Positions 1-7,804 of a stretch of 13,418 nucleotides of DNA are shown here, in pieces. The stretch comes from Verrucomicrobia bacterium UBA3063. Lineage in GTDB: Bacteria; Verrucomicrobiota; Verrucomicrobiia; Methylacidiphilales; Verrucolacustridaceae. The DNA lies in NCBI GenBank assembly GCA_002366885.1, contig DFCD01000040.1:1-13418 (forward strand). The letters are read 5' to 3'. The position numbers and the translations under genes were made by a program. The notes beneath the pieces are model-generated. The model saw only the letters and a program-made list of their open reading frames with translations. It made no database searches and had not been told where the DNA came from. Position 1 is the stretch's first letter, and each line of letters opens with the position of its first letter.

Positions 1-2109
1 CCCCATCCGAATGCCGACCGCCTGACCGTTTGTCAGGTGGACGACGGCACCGGACCCCGGCAGGTGGTTTGCGGGGCAAGGAATCACAACGCGGGAGATA
101 TTGTTCCCTTGGCGAGGCCTGGAACGGCGTTTCCCGGCGGCATGACCATCAAGTCAGCCAAGCTTCGCGGGGAAAGTTCCGAGGGCATGCTCTGTTCGGC
201 CAAGGAGCTGGGCATTGCGGAGGACGCAGAGGGCCTTTTGCTTCTCCCCAAGGAAACTCCTCTGGGCGTCCCGCTGGAGAAGCTTTTCCCGGGAGAAACC
301 GTGCTGGAGTTTGAGGTCACCCCCAACCGGGCCGATCTCGCCTGCATGGAAGGCGTGGCCCGGGAGTTTGCCGCGCTGGGGGCAAAACCCAAGGATCGCA
401 GGCCGATTCAGGCACCTGCCGCCGGGCCGTTATCTGGATGGAAGGTGGAGATCGCCGATCCCTTGGACTGCCCCCGCTACTCCCTGACAGCCATCGAGGT
501 GAAGGCGGGAATCGATTCCCCGGACTGGATGAAGAAAAGGCTCTCCGCCTGCGGGATGCGCAGCCTGGGCTTGCTGGTGGACGTGACCAACTACGTGCTA
601 TTGGAAATCGGACAACCGGTCCACGCATTCGATGCCGCGAAGGTTCAGGGCAACACGATCCAGATCCGCCGTGCCAAGGCGGGGGAAAAAATCACCGGCT
701 TGGATGGGGGATCCCATGAACTGACCCCGCAGGATCTCGTCGTTGCCGATGCCCGGGGTCCGGTGGCCCTGGCCGGGGTGGTGGGGGGAAAGGAAAGCGC
801 GGTGGAACCGGGAACCCGCAAAATTCTCCTGGAATCCGCACGTTTTCATCCCGGCACGGTCCGGAAAACCGCGCGGAGGCTGTCCCTGCATACCGAATCC
901 TCCCGTCGGTTCGGTCGTGGCGGGCTGGATCCCGCCCTGGTGGAGCGGGCCCGGAACCGCGTGCTGGCATTGCTGCAGGAGTGCGGGGCGCTGGAAAAGG
1001 TGGAGGGCTCCTCCACCACCGGAACCGAGGAAAAAAAAGCACCCGCGGCTATTCCCCTCCGGCTAGCCAAGGTGGAACGAATGATCGGCCAGGCCCTGGA
1101 CCCCCAAAAAATCCAGGCGCGGTTGGTGGCGCTGGGCTTCGAGGCCAAAGGCGAGGGATGGGTGGCACCCGCCTGGCGGGAGGATGTCCGCGAGGAGATG
1201 GATCTGATCGAGGAACTGGTTCGTTTGGAAAATCTGGATCAGATGCCGTCCGCCCTGGATCCGCTTGCCGAAGGGGAATCCGCGGAGGACCGTGAGGACC
1301 GCCGACGCCGCCGCATCCGCACCTTTTTGACCGAAAGGGGATTTACCGAGACCCTCACGGGCAGCCTGGTCCGCAGAGAAGAGGGGACGGCGGTGAATCT
1401 TTCCGTGCCTGCCGGACCGGACGCCGCGGCACTGCGCAGTTCCCTGATTCCGGGGATTCTCGGATCTGCCGGCCGGAATGTTGCCCGGGGGACAACCGAC
1501 CTGAAATTGTTCGAGATCGGGAGGGTGGCGGGTGGGGAAGGACGGGAGGAAATCCGCCTAGCACTGCTGGTGGCAGGCCGGGAGCGGCCCGTGGACTGGC
1601 AGGAGAAAGAGGAAAAAGCGGGGTGGTTTGGTCTCAAAGGCATTTTGGAGGAGTTGCGGGCCCGCTTTCCGGGGGTCGCCGCGGAAGGAAAGTCGCGCGA
1701 AGCCGGAGCGGCGGAAAAAAAGCAGGCGGGACTGAAAATCCCCGTCTGGGTGGCGGAAGTCTTCCTCGGGACCGCCTCCTCCCGATTGGCCGAAAACCGC
1801 GAACGGAGCAGCTTCCCCGGCGTGGAACGGGATCTTGCCCTTGTCCTGCCGGAAAAGGTTTCTTACGCGGAGGTGGCAAAGGCGATCCGGGCGGTGGCGC
1901 CGCCGGAATTGGAGAGTCTGGGCGTGTTTGACCGGTTCCGTGACCCCGCGGGAGCCAAGGTTCCGAAAGGTTTCTTGTCACTAGGTTGTCGCTTGAAATT
2001 CCGCTCCCCCACGCTTACGTTGACCGAAGAGATGGTGAACGGCTGGGAAAAAACAATTCTCGAGTCGCTCTCCACCCGGTGCCAAGCCAGGCTCCGGGGA
2101 GTTCTTTGA
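1..2109 (+). CDS. pheT: Phenylalanyl-tRNA synthetase beta subunit, 5'-truncated by the window
   Basis: Beta chain of the cytoplasmic (alpha-beta)2 phenylalanyl-tRNA synthetase, which charges tRNA-Phe; this chain carries the tRNA-binding and editing domains. The frame is open from base 1, giving 702 residues before TGA at 2107-2109. The fragment starts inside the OB-fold tRNA-binding domain with the hallmark HPNADRL. It continues through VTPNRADL at the end of that domain (about residue 110) and the B3/B4 editing region with DVTNYVLLEIGQPVHAFDA (about 190-210). The B5 domain follows (about 350-420, AWREDVREEMDLIEELVR). The C-terminal FDX-ACB domain starts near FPGVERDLALVLPE and fills the last 95 residues. 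Family length is about 790-800 aa, so roughly 50-90 N-terminal residues, with the start codon, lie left of the window. pheS is presumably upstream but not visible. The domain order is intact with no frameshift. Confidence 0.97.
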   Translation, partial: PHPNADRLTVCQVDDGTGPRQVVCGARNHNAGDIVPLARPGTAFPGGMTIKSAKLRGESSEGMLCSAKELGIAEDAEGLLLLPKETPLGVPLEKLFPGETVLEFEVTPNRADLACMEGVAREFAALGAKPKDRRPIQAPAAGPLSGWKVEIADPLDCPRYSLTAIEVKAGIDSPDWMKKRLSACGMRSLGLLVDVTNYVLLEIGQPVHAFDAAKVQGNTIQIRRAKAGEKITGLDGGSHELTPQDLVVADARGPVALAGVVGGKESAVEPGTRKILLESARFHPGTVRKTARRLSLHTESSRRFGRGGLDPALVERARNRVLALLQECGALEKVEGSSTTGTEEKKAPAAIPLRLAKVERMIGQALDPQKIQARLVALGFEAKGEGWVAPAWREDVREEMDLIEELVRLENLDQMPSALDPLAEGESAEDREDRRRRRIRTFLTERGFTETLTGSLVRREEGTAVNLSVPAGPDAAALRSSLIPGILGSAGRNVARGTTDLKLFEIGRVAGGEGREEIRLALLVAGRERPVDWQEKEEKAGWFGLKGILEELRARFPGVAAEGKSREAGAAEKKQAGLKIPVWVAEVFLGTASSRLAENRERSSFPGVERDLALVLPEKVSYAEVAKAIRAVAPPELESLGVFDRFRDPAGAKVPKGFLSLGCRLKFRSPTLTLTEEMVNGWEKTILESLSTRCQARLRGVL

Positions 2110-2313
2110 ACCGGGTTGTTTCGGTTTCACGCCCTGTCCGGCGCGTGTGACGGAGCAATTTCTTTCGTCCGATATAATCAAATACGAGGCCTAACCTTAA
2201 TCCGAACATGTCGTGCCTTGATTGGAAGGCAGACGCGGAAGCGGGAGCCTCAAGTTCTGGAGGATTCCAGGGTCGAAAGAAATTTTCCTAGCGCCCGGAT
2301 GGGGCGTGTTCTT
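2110..2313. other. Intergenic region between convergent pheT and leuD
   Basis: This 204-nt stretch separates the 3' ends of pheT (+) and leuD (-). I see no coding gene. Two short inverted repeats could help termination. One is AACCG/CGGTT just after the pheT stop. The other is CGCCC/GGGCG at 2292-2306, downstream of leuD and followed on the minus strand by an imperfect T-rich run. Neither is a clean rho-independent terminator. A perfect TATAAT occurs at 2173-2178 on the plus strand, but I find no -35 element at 16-18 nt. Confidence 0.5.
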
Positions 2314-2919
2314 TTAGGGGGAGGTCGGTCCAGGAATCCTGGCGGCGAGATCCTTCACCTTGGGGAGGTTGGCAAGCAGGTCGGCAATGGCGTCGAACCG
2401 ACCGGAGAGAAGCCCCTGCTGGGCGCTGGCCTTCATGGTGACGGGGAAGGAAAGTTTGCCGGCCGTCACTTTGAGTTTTTCGAGATCGATTTCCACCTGA
2501 GTGGCGGGCTCCCGGGTGACGAGCTGGGTGAGGGCCTGAAGATCCTCCTTTTTGGCAGAGACGCAAGGAAGACCCAGGGTCGTGCTGTTTCCAAAAAAGA
2601 TTTCAGCAAAGTTTCCCGCAATCACCGCCTGGAATCCGGCCCGGACGATGGCCTGGGGGGCGTGTTCGCGGGAACTGCCACAACCAAAATTCATTCCAGA
2701 AACCAGAATCGTGGCTCCCTGGAACTGGACCTGATCGATCGGGTGGTTCTTGGACTTGCCTTCCGGGGTTTGGCGGATGTCGCGAAAGAGGAAATCACCC
2801 AAACCGTCAAAGGTCACACAGCGCATGTAGCGTGCCGGGATGATTCGATCGGTGTCGATATCATCGCCTTCCACAGGAACGGCCCGGCCGGAAATTTTTC
2901 GAATGGGGGAGAGGGACAT
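2314..2919 (-). CDS. leuD: 3-isopropylmalate dehydratase small subunit (LeuD)
   Basis: Small (swivel-domain) subunit of isopropylmalate isomerase; with LeuC it converts 2-isopropylmalate to 3-isopropylmalate in leucine synthesis. The protein has 201 residues, the usual bacterial long-type length. It carries DDIDTDRIIPARYM near residues 19-32 and the substrate-binding loop GMNFGCGSSREHAPQAI at about 75-91. The ATG at 2919 gives the family-typical start (MSLSPIRKISGRAVPV) and follows the leuC TGA by one base, so translation is probably coupled. An in-frame ATG at 2949 would add ten residues, overlap leuC by 29 nt, and has the better Shine-Dalgarno-like GAGGT five bases upstream. I prefer 2919 because the extra residues do not look like the family, but 2949 remains possible. 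The gene ends in TAA. Confidence 0.95.
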   Translation of the reverse strand: MSLSPIRKISGRAVPVEGDDIDTDRIIPARYMRCVTFDGLGDFLFRDIRQTPEGKSKNHPIDQVQFQGATILVSGMNFGCGSSREHAPQAIVRAGFQAVIAGNFAEIFFGNSTTLGLPCVSAKKEDLQALTQLVTREPATQVEIDLEKLKVTAGKLSFPVTMKASAQQGLLSGRFDAIADLLANLPKVKDLAARIPGPTSP

Positions 2920-2920
2920 C

Positions 2921-4330
2921 TCAGGTCTTGGAGAAAACCTTACGGGCATCGCTGACCTCGCCGGTGACCGCAGCGGCGACCACCATCACCGGGCTCATCA
3001 GCAGGGTTCGTCCCGTGGGGCTGCCTTGGCGCCCCTTAAAATTCCGGTTGGAGGAGGAGGCACAAATCTCGTCTCCGACCAGCTGGTCGGGATTCATGCC
3101 GAGACACATGGAGCAACCGGCCTCGCGCCAGTCAAAGCCGGCGTCCCTGAAGATCCGGTCGATGCCCATCTCCTGGCAGACCTTGCTCACGCCCTGGGAG
3201 CCAGGAACGGCAATGGCCCGGATGCCCGGGGCCACCTTGCGTCCTTTGAGGAATTTGGAGGCTTCGACGAAGTCGGAGACCCGGGCATTGGTGCAGGAGC
3301 CGAAGAAGGCGACCTGAATTTTCTGACCGGCAAGTTTTTGCCCCGCTTGGAACTTCATGAACTCGAGAGCTTCCCGGGCGGAGGAGCGGTCCGCTTCAGG
3401 CAGATCCTCCGGGGAGGGGATGGCCTCATCGATGAAGATGCCCTGTCCGGGGTTGATGCCCCAAGTGACCGTGGGGCGGATCTCCGAGGCTTCCAAGACC
3501 TTCACATCGTCGTAGGTGGCATCCGGATCCGAAGCGACCTGTTTCCATTCCTGAACAGCCGCGTCCCAATCCTTGCCTTTGGGGCAGTAGGGGCGGCCCT
3601 TGAGATACTCGAAAGTCTTTTGGTCGGGATTCACGTATCCGACCCGGGCACCGCCTTCGATGGACATGTTGCAGATGGTCATCCGCTCTTCCAGCGAAAG
3701 GCCTTCGATCGTCGGGCCGGCATATTCGTAGGCAAAGCCGGTGCCTCCATTCACCCCAAGGGTTCGGATGACGTGGAGGATGATGTCTTTGGCATAGACG
3801 CCCGGGCCGAGTTTGCCGCGAACCTCGATCTTCCGGACCTTGAGGGGGGAGAGGGCCATGGTTTGCGTGGCCAACACATCGCGGACCTGGCTGGTGCCAA
3901 TCCCGAAAGCCACGGCGCCGAAGGCCCCGTGGGTGGAGGTGTGGGAGTCTCCGCAGGCGATGGTTGTGCCCGGCTGGGTGATTCCCTGCTCGGGACCGAC
4001 GATATGGACAATGCCCTGTTTTCCCGAGGGGATGTCGAAGAAGGTGATTCCAAAATCGGCGCAATTTTTGCGGAGTTCCTTGATCATGGCGTCGGCCAGG
4101 GTGTCCTGGAAGGGCTCGACCCGTTGGTCGGTCGGGACGATATGGTCGACCGTGGCGAAGGTGCGCTGGGGGAATGCCACTTTCAGGCCGAGGTCCCGGA
4201 GCATTCCAAACGCCTGCGGGCTGGTCACCTCATGAATCAGGTGGGTCCCGATGAGGAGCTGGGTGGAGCCGTCGGGGAGTTTACCCACGGCATGCCGGTC
4301 CCAGACTTTCTGGAAAAGCGTCTTACCCAT
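2921..4330 (-). CDS. leuC: 3-isopropylmalate dehydratase large subunit (LeuC)
   Basis: Large, aconitase-like subunit of isopropylmalate isomerase (leucine pathway, cytoplasm). The 469 residues match the bacterial LeuC length (about 466). The three cysteines that hold the 4Fe-4S cluster are present: C346 in FFGSCTNAR, and C406 and C409 in GCSMCLGMNPD. Other family blocks are LLIGTHLIHEVTSPQAF near the N-terminus, FPQRTFATVDHIVPT (about 53-67) and ACGDSHTSTHGAFG (about 125-138). The ATG at 4330 gives the family-typical MGKTLFQKVWDRH. No Shine-Dalgarno precedes it; the sequence just upstream is AAACCCTT. It ends in TGA one base before leuD, making a leuCD pair. An 89-nt gap and a possible promoter separate it from the methyltransferase gene upstream. 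Confidence 0.97.
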   Translation of the reverse strand: MGKTLFQKVWDRHAVGKLPDGSTQLLIGTHLIHEVTSPQAFGMLRDLGLKVAFPQRTFATVDHIVPTDQRVEPFQDTLADAMIKELRKNCADFGITFFDIPSGKQGIVHIVGPEQGITQPGTTIACGDSHTSTHGAFGAVAFGIGTSQVRDVLATQTMALSPLKVRKIEVRGKLGPGVYAKDIILHVIRTLGVNGGTGFAYEYAGPTIEGLSLEERMTICNMSIEGGARVGYVNPDQKTFEYLKGRPYCPKGKDWDAAVQEWKQVASDPDATYDDVKVLEASEIRPTVTWGINPGQGIFIDEAIPSPEDLPEADRSSAREALEFMKFQAGQKLAGQKIQVAFFGSCTNARVSDFVEASKFLKGRKVAPGIRAIAVPGSQGVSKVCQEMGIDRIFRDAGFDWREAGCSMCLGMNPDQLVGDEICASSSNRNFKGRQGSPTGRTLLMSPVMVVAAAVTGEVSDARKVFSKT

Positions 4331-4339
4331 AAGGGTTTA

Positions 4340-4368
4340 AAAATATCGGAAATCGGGGTTCCGCGCAA
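4340..4368 (-). promoter_or_regulatory. Possible leuC promoter
   Basis: Reading the minus strand, TTGCGC (4368-4363) is followed after 17 nt by TATTTT (4345-4340), resembling a sigma-70 promoter. The expected transcription start would be near 4333, leaving at most a few bases before the leuC ATG at 4330. That fits a near-leaderless mRNA and the missing Shine-Dalgarno. The match is partial and unverified. If it is not real, leuCD would be read from the promoter in front of the M29-like gene. Confidence 0.25.
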
Positions 4369-4419
4369 ACCGTGTGCAGGTAGCCGTCGACCCCGGGCGG
4401 TAAAATCGGCGCGAGGAAA

Positions 4420-5163
4420 TTACCCTCGTCTGAGCCAAAGGGTGGCATCGGCGAAGGTAAGCTGGAATTTGCGGCGGTGCTCGCGGAGCAGAAAGGGAAG
4501 GTTTTTCCTGCGCACCATCCGGAAACGCCGGTGGAGGAGTTTTTGGATCCGCGAGAAGGAGTTTTTCAGCCAACGGGAGCGGGGGGTGAACTCCTCGGAC
4601 CAGGTGTAAGGGGAGGTAAGCAGAAGAAGGCCGCCTGGTCGGACGAGCTGGGGGAGAACCTTTTCCAGGAGTCTTTTCGGGTCTCGCACCCGGTCCAGCA
4701 GATTGGCGGCAAGAACCAGGTCGAATTTTCCAAGATCAGGCAAATGGAGGGCATCGCCGGTGCGAAAACAGACCCGTTTTCTGAACTTTCCGGAAGGTGC
4801 CCTGGCTGTGGCGATCTGCCGGTGATCGCCCTCCAGTTTCAGCGGGAACCGGAGGGATCCTTTCTTCGCCAAATCCCGTGCCGCCCGGATGAAAACACGG
4901 GAAAAATCGATGGCGACCACCTCGGGCACTTTTTTCGCAAGTTCGAATGAGGAGCGCCCCACCGCACAACCCAGATCGAGGGCTCGGCGCGACTTCGGTT
5001 TTCCACGGCGCATCTCCGACAAAAGCAGGCCGGCACAGGTCGCGGGAAAGTTTTTGATTCCGAAAGGGGGGGGATACCCCCCGGGCAGGAGGTTGCCGGG
5101 CTCGAGATAGTGAAAAGCGAGGTACTCCGCCAGGGCGGAGGAAGTTTCGTAGGCGGATTTCAG
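4420..5163 (-). CDS. Stand-alone OvoA C-terminal-type methyltransferase (putative 4-mercaptohistidine N1-methyltransferase), apparent CTG start
   Basis: SAM-dependent methyltransferase closely resembling the C-terminal domain of the ovothiol enzyme OvoA, which N1-methylates 4-mercaptohistidine. Family blocks in order, counted from CTG as residue 1, are YETSSALAEYLAFHY (5-19), FGIKNFPATCA (34-44), the SAM motif ALDLGCAVGRSSFELAK (61-77), VVAIDFSRVFIRAA, DLVLAANLLDR, and LTSPYTWSEEFTPRSRWL. The frame runs to TAA at 4420. No ATG, GTG or TTG lies upstream of the TTG at 5022, and starting there would remove the first 47 residues, including the conserved YET...FHY and NFPATCA blocks. The only sensible start is CTG at 5163-5161, which overlaps the TGA of the upstream gene as CTGA, like a common ATGA overlap. 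This gives 247 aa. The full-length domain, the match and the overlap are seen. The CTG start and the ovothiol role are inferred, since no sulfoxide synthase gene is nearby. Confidence 0.85.
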   Translation of the reverse strand: MKSAYETSSALAEYLAFHYLEPGNLLPGGYPPPFGIKNFPATCAGLLLSEMRRGKPKSRRALDLGCAVGRSSFELAKKVPEVVAIDFSRVFIRAARDLAKKGSLRFPLKLEGDHRQIATARAPSGKFRKRVCFRTGDALHLPDLGKFDLVLAANLLDRVRDPKRLLEKVLPQLVRPGGLLLLTSPYTWSEEFTPRSRWLKNSFSRIQKLLHRRFRMVRRKNLPFLLREHRRKFQLTFADATLWLRRG

Positions 5164-6317
5164 GCGAGAAGTTGCTCGAGATACGGGGAGGGACGGTAAT
5201 TTTCCATCACCACGGTGGTTTTGCCGTCGCGATGCATCCGGACTTGCTTCACCTTGATCTCCGGTGTCTTGTGGGGCGCGTAAAGAATGTCGTCATGGGT
5301 GGCGTTGATCCTTTCCGCAAACTTGTCGGGCGTGAGGTGTCCGCCGAGGTGATCGGAACGTCCGGTGGCAACATGGACGGTGCCAAGGATTTTTTCGTCC
5401 TGAATGTCGCGACCACTGAAGGGGAGAAGTTGCGTGCCGAATCCCAGTTCGCCCAGTTCTCCCGTGACCGGATCTCGTTGGAGCTTGGCGATGTGTTCCT
5501 CCAGGGTTTTGCAGTTCCCGGAAAGAAAGGTGCCGCCGATCTGACGACCGTCCTTCACGTCGAGGATGGCAAGCGTGCCGTCCTCGAACTTCATGGGCAT
5601 CCGGCCCGAGGCGCTGGAGGGGACGAAATAAACCTCGCCGGCGGGCAGGTTGGCCACATCCGGTGTCTTGCCACGGCAGAGGCCGTGGGATTTCTGGGCT
5701 TCCTGGCCATCCAGGTTGAGGTGCAGGGTGCAGGACTGACCAGCGACCTCGTAATCGATTTCCACCCAGTCGGACTTGGTTAATCCAAGGCGGAGCTTTT
5801 CTGCCTGACGGCTGACCGAATTGTAGTCCACGGCGAGGCCGGTCTTGAGAATGATTTCGTTGAGGCCGTGCAGGGTGGCGCCCCGGAAGCCGTGCTTTTT
5901 GGCGGAAGCGGTGAGGGGGGCGGTGGCCGAGTACGTGGAGATGCAAAGAATGATGTCGTATTTAGGGTAGATGTCCTTCTCAAAGGATAGCCGCCGGCCC
6001 CGGGTATCCACCACGAGGTCATCCATATCCAGGTTGCTCCCCCCTGTCTTTTTGTACGCATACAGTTCGCCCCCGGTGAGGCCGAGTTCCTTGCCGGTTC
6101 CGTTGTTGAGGCCCTGATAAAAGATGTCATGGGCGTATTTTTGGACGGTCAAGGAAGGGTTTTTCAGGAAGGCGAGATCCTTCACCTGCATGGGGTCGTC
6201 CAGATCGATCAGGACACAGGTCCGCTCGCCCTGCTGGGGCTCGAAGACCGTGCGGAGCAGGCGGGTCAGGTCGAAAGGGGGGAATGATTTCGGGATGTGC
6301 AGATGGCTGGGTGTCAT
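5160..6317 (-). CDS. M29/NicX-like metallohydrolase (aminopeptidase-fold family), function unknown
   Basis: This 385-residue protein resembles the thermophilic M29 aminopeptidase and NicX (2,5-dihydroxypyridine dioxygenase) superfamily. Family-like features are YDIILCISTYSATAP (about 120-134), a mid-protein beta region ending in NLPAGEVYFVP (223-233), GELGFGTQ (289-296), ILGTVHVATG (310-319) and THDDILYAP (340-348). By family pattern the likely metal ligands are E228, E290, H315, H341 and D343. These assignments come from recall of the family, not an alignment. No signal peptide is seen, so it is probably cytoplasmic. The ATG at 6317 has no clear Shine-Dalgarno. It is the first gene of the minus-strand group, and its TGA overlaps the CTG of the methyltransferase gene, so the two are almost surely co-expressed. 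The real reaction cannot be read from the sequence; a peptidase, a ring-cleaving dioxygenase or another hydrolase are all possible. Confidence 0.75.
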   Translation of the reverse strand: MTPSHLHIPKSFPPFDLTRLLRTVFEPQQGERTCVLIDLDDPMQVKDLAFLKNPSLTVQKYAHDIFYQGLNNGTGKELGLTGGELYAYKKTGGSNLDMDDLVVDTRGRRLSFEKDIYPKYDIILCISTYSATAPLTASAKKHGFRGATLHGLNEIILKTGLAVDYNSVSRQAEKLRLGLTKSDWVEIDYEVAGQSCTLHLNLDGQEAQKSHGLCRGKTPDVANLPAGEVYFVPSSASGRMPMKFEDGTLAILDVKDGRQIGGTFLSGNCKTLEEHIAKLQRDPVTGELGELGFGTQLLPFSGRDIQDEKILGTVHVATGRSDHLGGHLTPDKFAERINATHDDILYAPHKTPEIKVKQVRMHRDGKTTVVMENYRPSPYLEQLLA

Positions 6318-6323
6318 TGGCCC

Positions 6324-6351
6324 ATCTTAAACAAAAATCAGGTCTGAGCAA
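6324..6351 (-). promoter_or_regulatory. Possible promoter of the M29-like/methyltransferase operon
   Basis: On the minus strand TTGCTC (6351-6346) and TAAGAT (6329-6324) are 16 nt apart in the 98-nt divergent gap before the M29-like gene. The -10-like box ends six bases before the ATG at 6317, so a transcript from here would be leaderless. The -35 match is weak (3 of 6). Confidence 0.25.
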
Positions 6352-6415
6352 ATAGCGAGCGGGGGTGGTTTCCGCGGGACTGGTGCAGGGAGGATGGGTC
6401 GGGCAAAATCCTTCC

Positions 6416-7762
6416 ATGCCTGTTTCCGAGAAAGACCGGTCCGACTACTTTGATTTTCTGCGTTTCCCGACCGTTTCGGCCGACCCGGCCCGCGATCAGG
6501 CGATGCGCGACTGTGCCAACTGGCTGGAAAAGAAGTTTGGTGAGATGGGCTTGGAGGCGGAGATCGTGGCCACGCCCGGGGCTCCGGTGGTCCTGGCCAA
6601 ATGGAGCAAGCCGGGGGGTGGCAGGCGGCGGCGTGTCCTGATTTACGGGCATTATGATGTGCAGCCCGCCGAAATGGGCGATGGGTGGACGGGGGATCCC
6701 TTTGAGCCCCGGATCATGGATGGCATGGTCCTGGCCCGCGGATCGACGGACAACAAGGGCCAGATCTTTGCCCACATGCTGGGGGTGGCGGAAGCGATCC
6801 GGGAGGGGGGAGCCGCGACGGACGTGGTCTTTGTGGTGGAGGGGGAGGAGGAGGTGGGTAGCGACAATCTTGAGGCAGTGCTACGGGCGCGAAAGAAAGA
6901 GCTGAAATGTGACGTGGCGGTGATCTCCGACACCAACATGGCCGGACCGGATCAACCCACCCTTACCTACGGACTGCGCGGCATCGCGGCGTTGGAGGTG
7001 GAGTTGACCGGCCCTTCCCATGATCTGCACTCCGGCGTGTATGGCGGGGCGGTGGTAAACCCCATCAAGGTGCTGACCCAGTTGCTGGCCGGCCTGCATG
7101 ACGAGAGGTTCCGGGTAACCGTGTCTGGTTTTTACAAAAAAGTCCGCAAGGCGGCGGCTTGGGAACGGAAAGCGGCCAAGGATCTGGGGGTCTCCGACAA
7201 CGAGGTGAGGCGGCAGGCGGGTAGTCCGGCTTTGGCGGGCGAACCGGGTTTCACCGCCATCGAAAGGATCGGGATGCGGCCGACGGCGGAAATCAACGGC
7301 ATCACCGGTGGGTATCAGGGGCCGGGGCCGAAGACGGTTCTGCCAAGCAAGGCCTCGGCCAAGCTGACATTCCGACTCGTGCCCCATCAGGATCCGGCCG
7401 AAATCGCGGGTTTGGTGGAAAGACATCTCCGGAAACATTGCCCCAAGACGGTCAAGATCAAGGTCACCCGGCATCACGGGGGGCTGCCGTACTTCTGTGA
7501 TCCCAAGAAAGATTTTGGTCCGGCGGCGGCGCGGGCGCTCAGTCAGGCGTGGGACGGAAAGAAGGTGAAGTATCTTCTTGAGGGGGGCACCATTCCGATT
7601 GTCAGCGTGATCCGGAAGGTACTGGGGGTGGAGACGTTGCTGGTGGGGCTAAGTTTGCCGGATTGCCGGGCGCATGGCCCGGATGAGACGTTTCCCATTT
7701 CTTATCTGGAGCGCGGGGCGAAGATGAATCGAGCGCTGTTGCGGGAAATTTCCGAGGTCTGA
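6416..7762 (+). CDS. M20 family metallodipeptidase
   Basis: Zinc dipeptidase of the M20 family (CNDP/DUG1-like group), hydrolysing short peptides, probably in the cytoplasm as no signal peptide is seen. It has 448 residues, normal for the family. The two-metal centre is complete: H79 and D81 in GHYDVQP, bridging D112 in STDNKGQ, catalytic E145 and metal-binding E146 in EGEEEVGS, D172 in ISDTN, and H420 in DCRAHGPDE. The lid/dimerisation domain includes the conserved SHDLHSGVYGG (201-211). The ATG at 6416 gives the family-typical start. The frame stays open to a GTG at 6365, but those 17 residues look unrelated. A GGGAGG lies about 20 nt upstream, too far for an ideal Shine-Dalgarno. The gene is divergent from the M29-like gene and convergent with panE. 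Its exact substrate cannot be told. Confidence 0.93.
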   Translation: MPVSEKDRSDYFDFLRFPTVSADPARDQAMRDCANWLEKKFGEMGLEAEIVATPGAPVVLAKWSKPGGGRRRRVLIYGHYDVQPAEMGDGWTGDPFEPRIMDGMVLARGSTDNKGQIFAHMLGVAEAIREGGAATDVVFVVEGEEEVGSDNLEAVLRARKKELKCDVAVISDTNMAGPDQPTLTYGLRGIAALEVELTGPSHDLHSGVYGGAVVNPIKVLTQLLAGLHDERFRVTVSGFYKKVRKAAAWERKAAKDLGVSDNEVRRQAGSPALAGEPGFTAIERIGMRPTAEINGITGGYQGPGPKTVLPSKASAKLTFRLVPHQDPAEIAGLVERHLRKHCPKTVKIKVTRHHGGLPYFCDPKKDFGPAAARALSQAWDGKKVKYLLEGGTIPIVSVIRKVLGVETLLVGLSLPDCRAHGPDETFPISYLERGAKMNRALLREISEV

Positions 7763-7765
7763 GAC

Positions 7766-7786
7766 GGCTGGCCCTCAGGGACAGCC
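7766..7786. terminator. Hairpin between convergent M20 peptidase and panE genes
   Basis: GGCTG (7766-7770) pairs with CAGCC (7782-7786). After one G/A mismatch, CCC pairs with GGG around a TCA loop. It sits in the 42-nt gap between two convergent stop codons, where a bidirectional terminator would be useful. There is no T-run on either side, so it is not a classical rho-independent terminator. Confidence 0.35.
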
Positions 7787-7804
7787 CTGCCCGAAGCCGG
7801 ATCG

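Noticed and set aside
2116..2955. A 279-codon plus-strand open frame over leuD
   Set aside because: It is antisense to a well-supported LeuD, with no motifs of its own.
2840..4609. A 589-codon open frame on the plus strand, opposite leuC and the end of the methyltransferase gene
   Set aside because: It is the antisense frame of leuC, which has complete family motifs and cluster cysteines. The plus product has no recognisable domain; such long shadows are common in GC-rich DNA.
5160..6317. A frameshifted fusion of the M29-like protein with the methyltransferase
   Set aside because: The M29-like protein reaches a natural length and its TGA overlaps the methyltransferase start with normal geometry. 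Both ends are at their family-expected places, so two genes fit better than one broken one.
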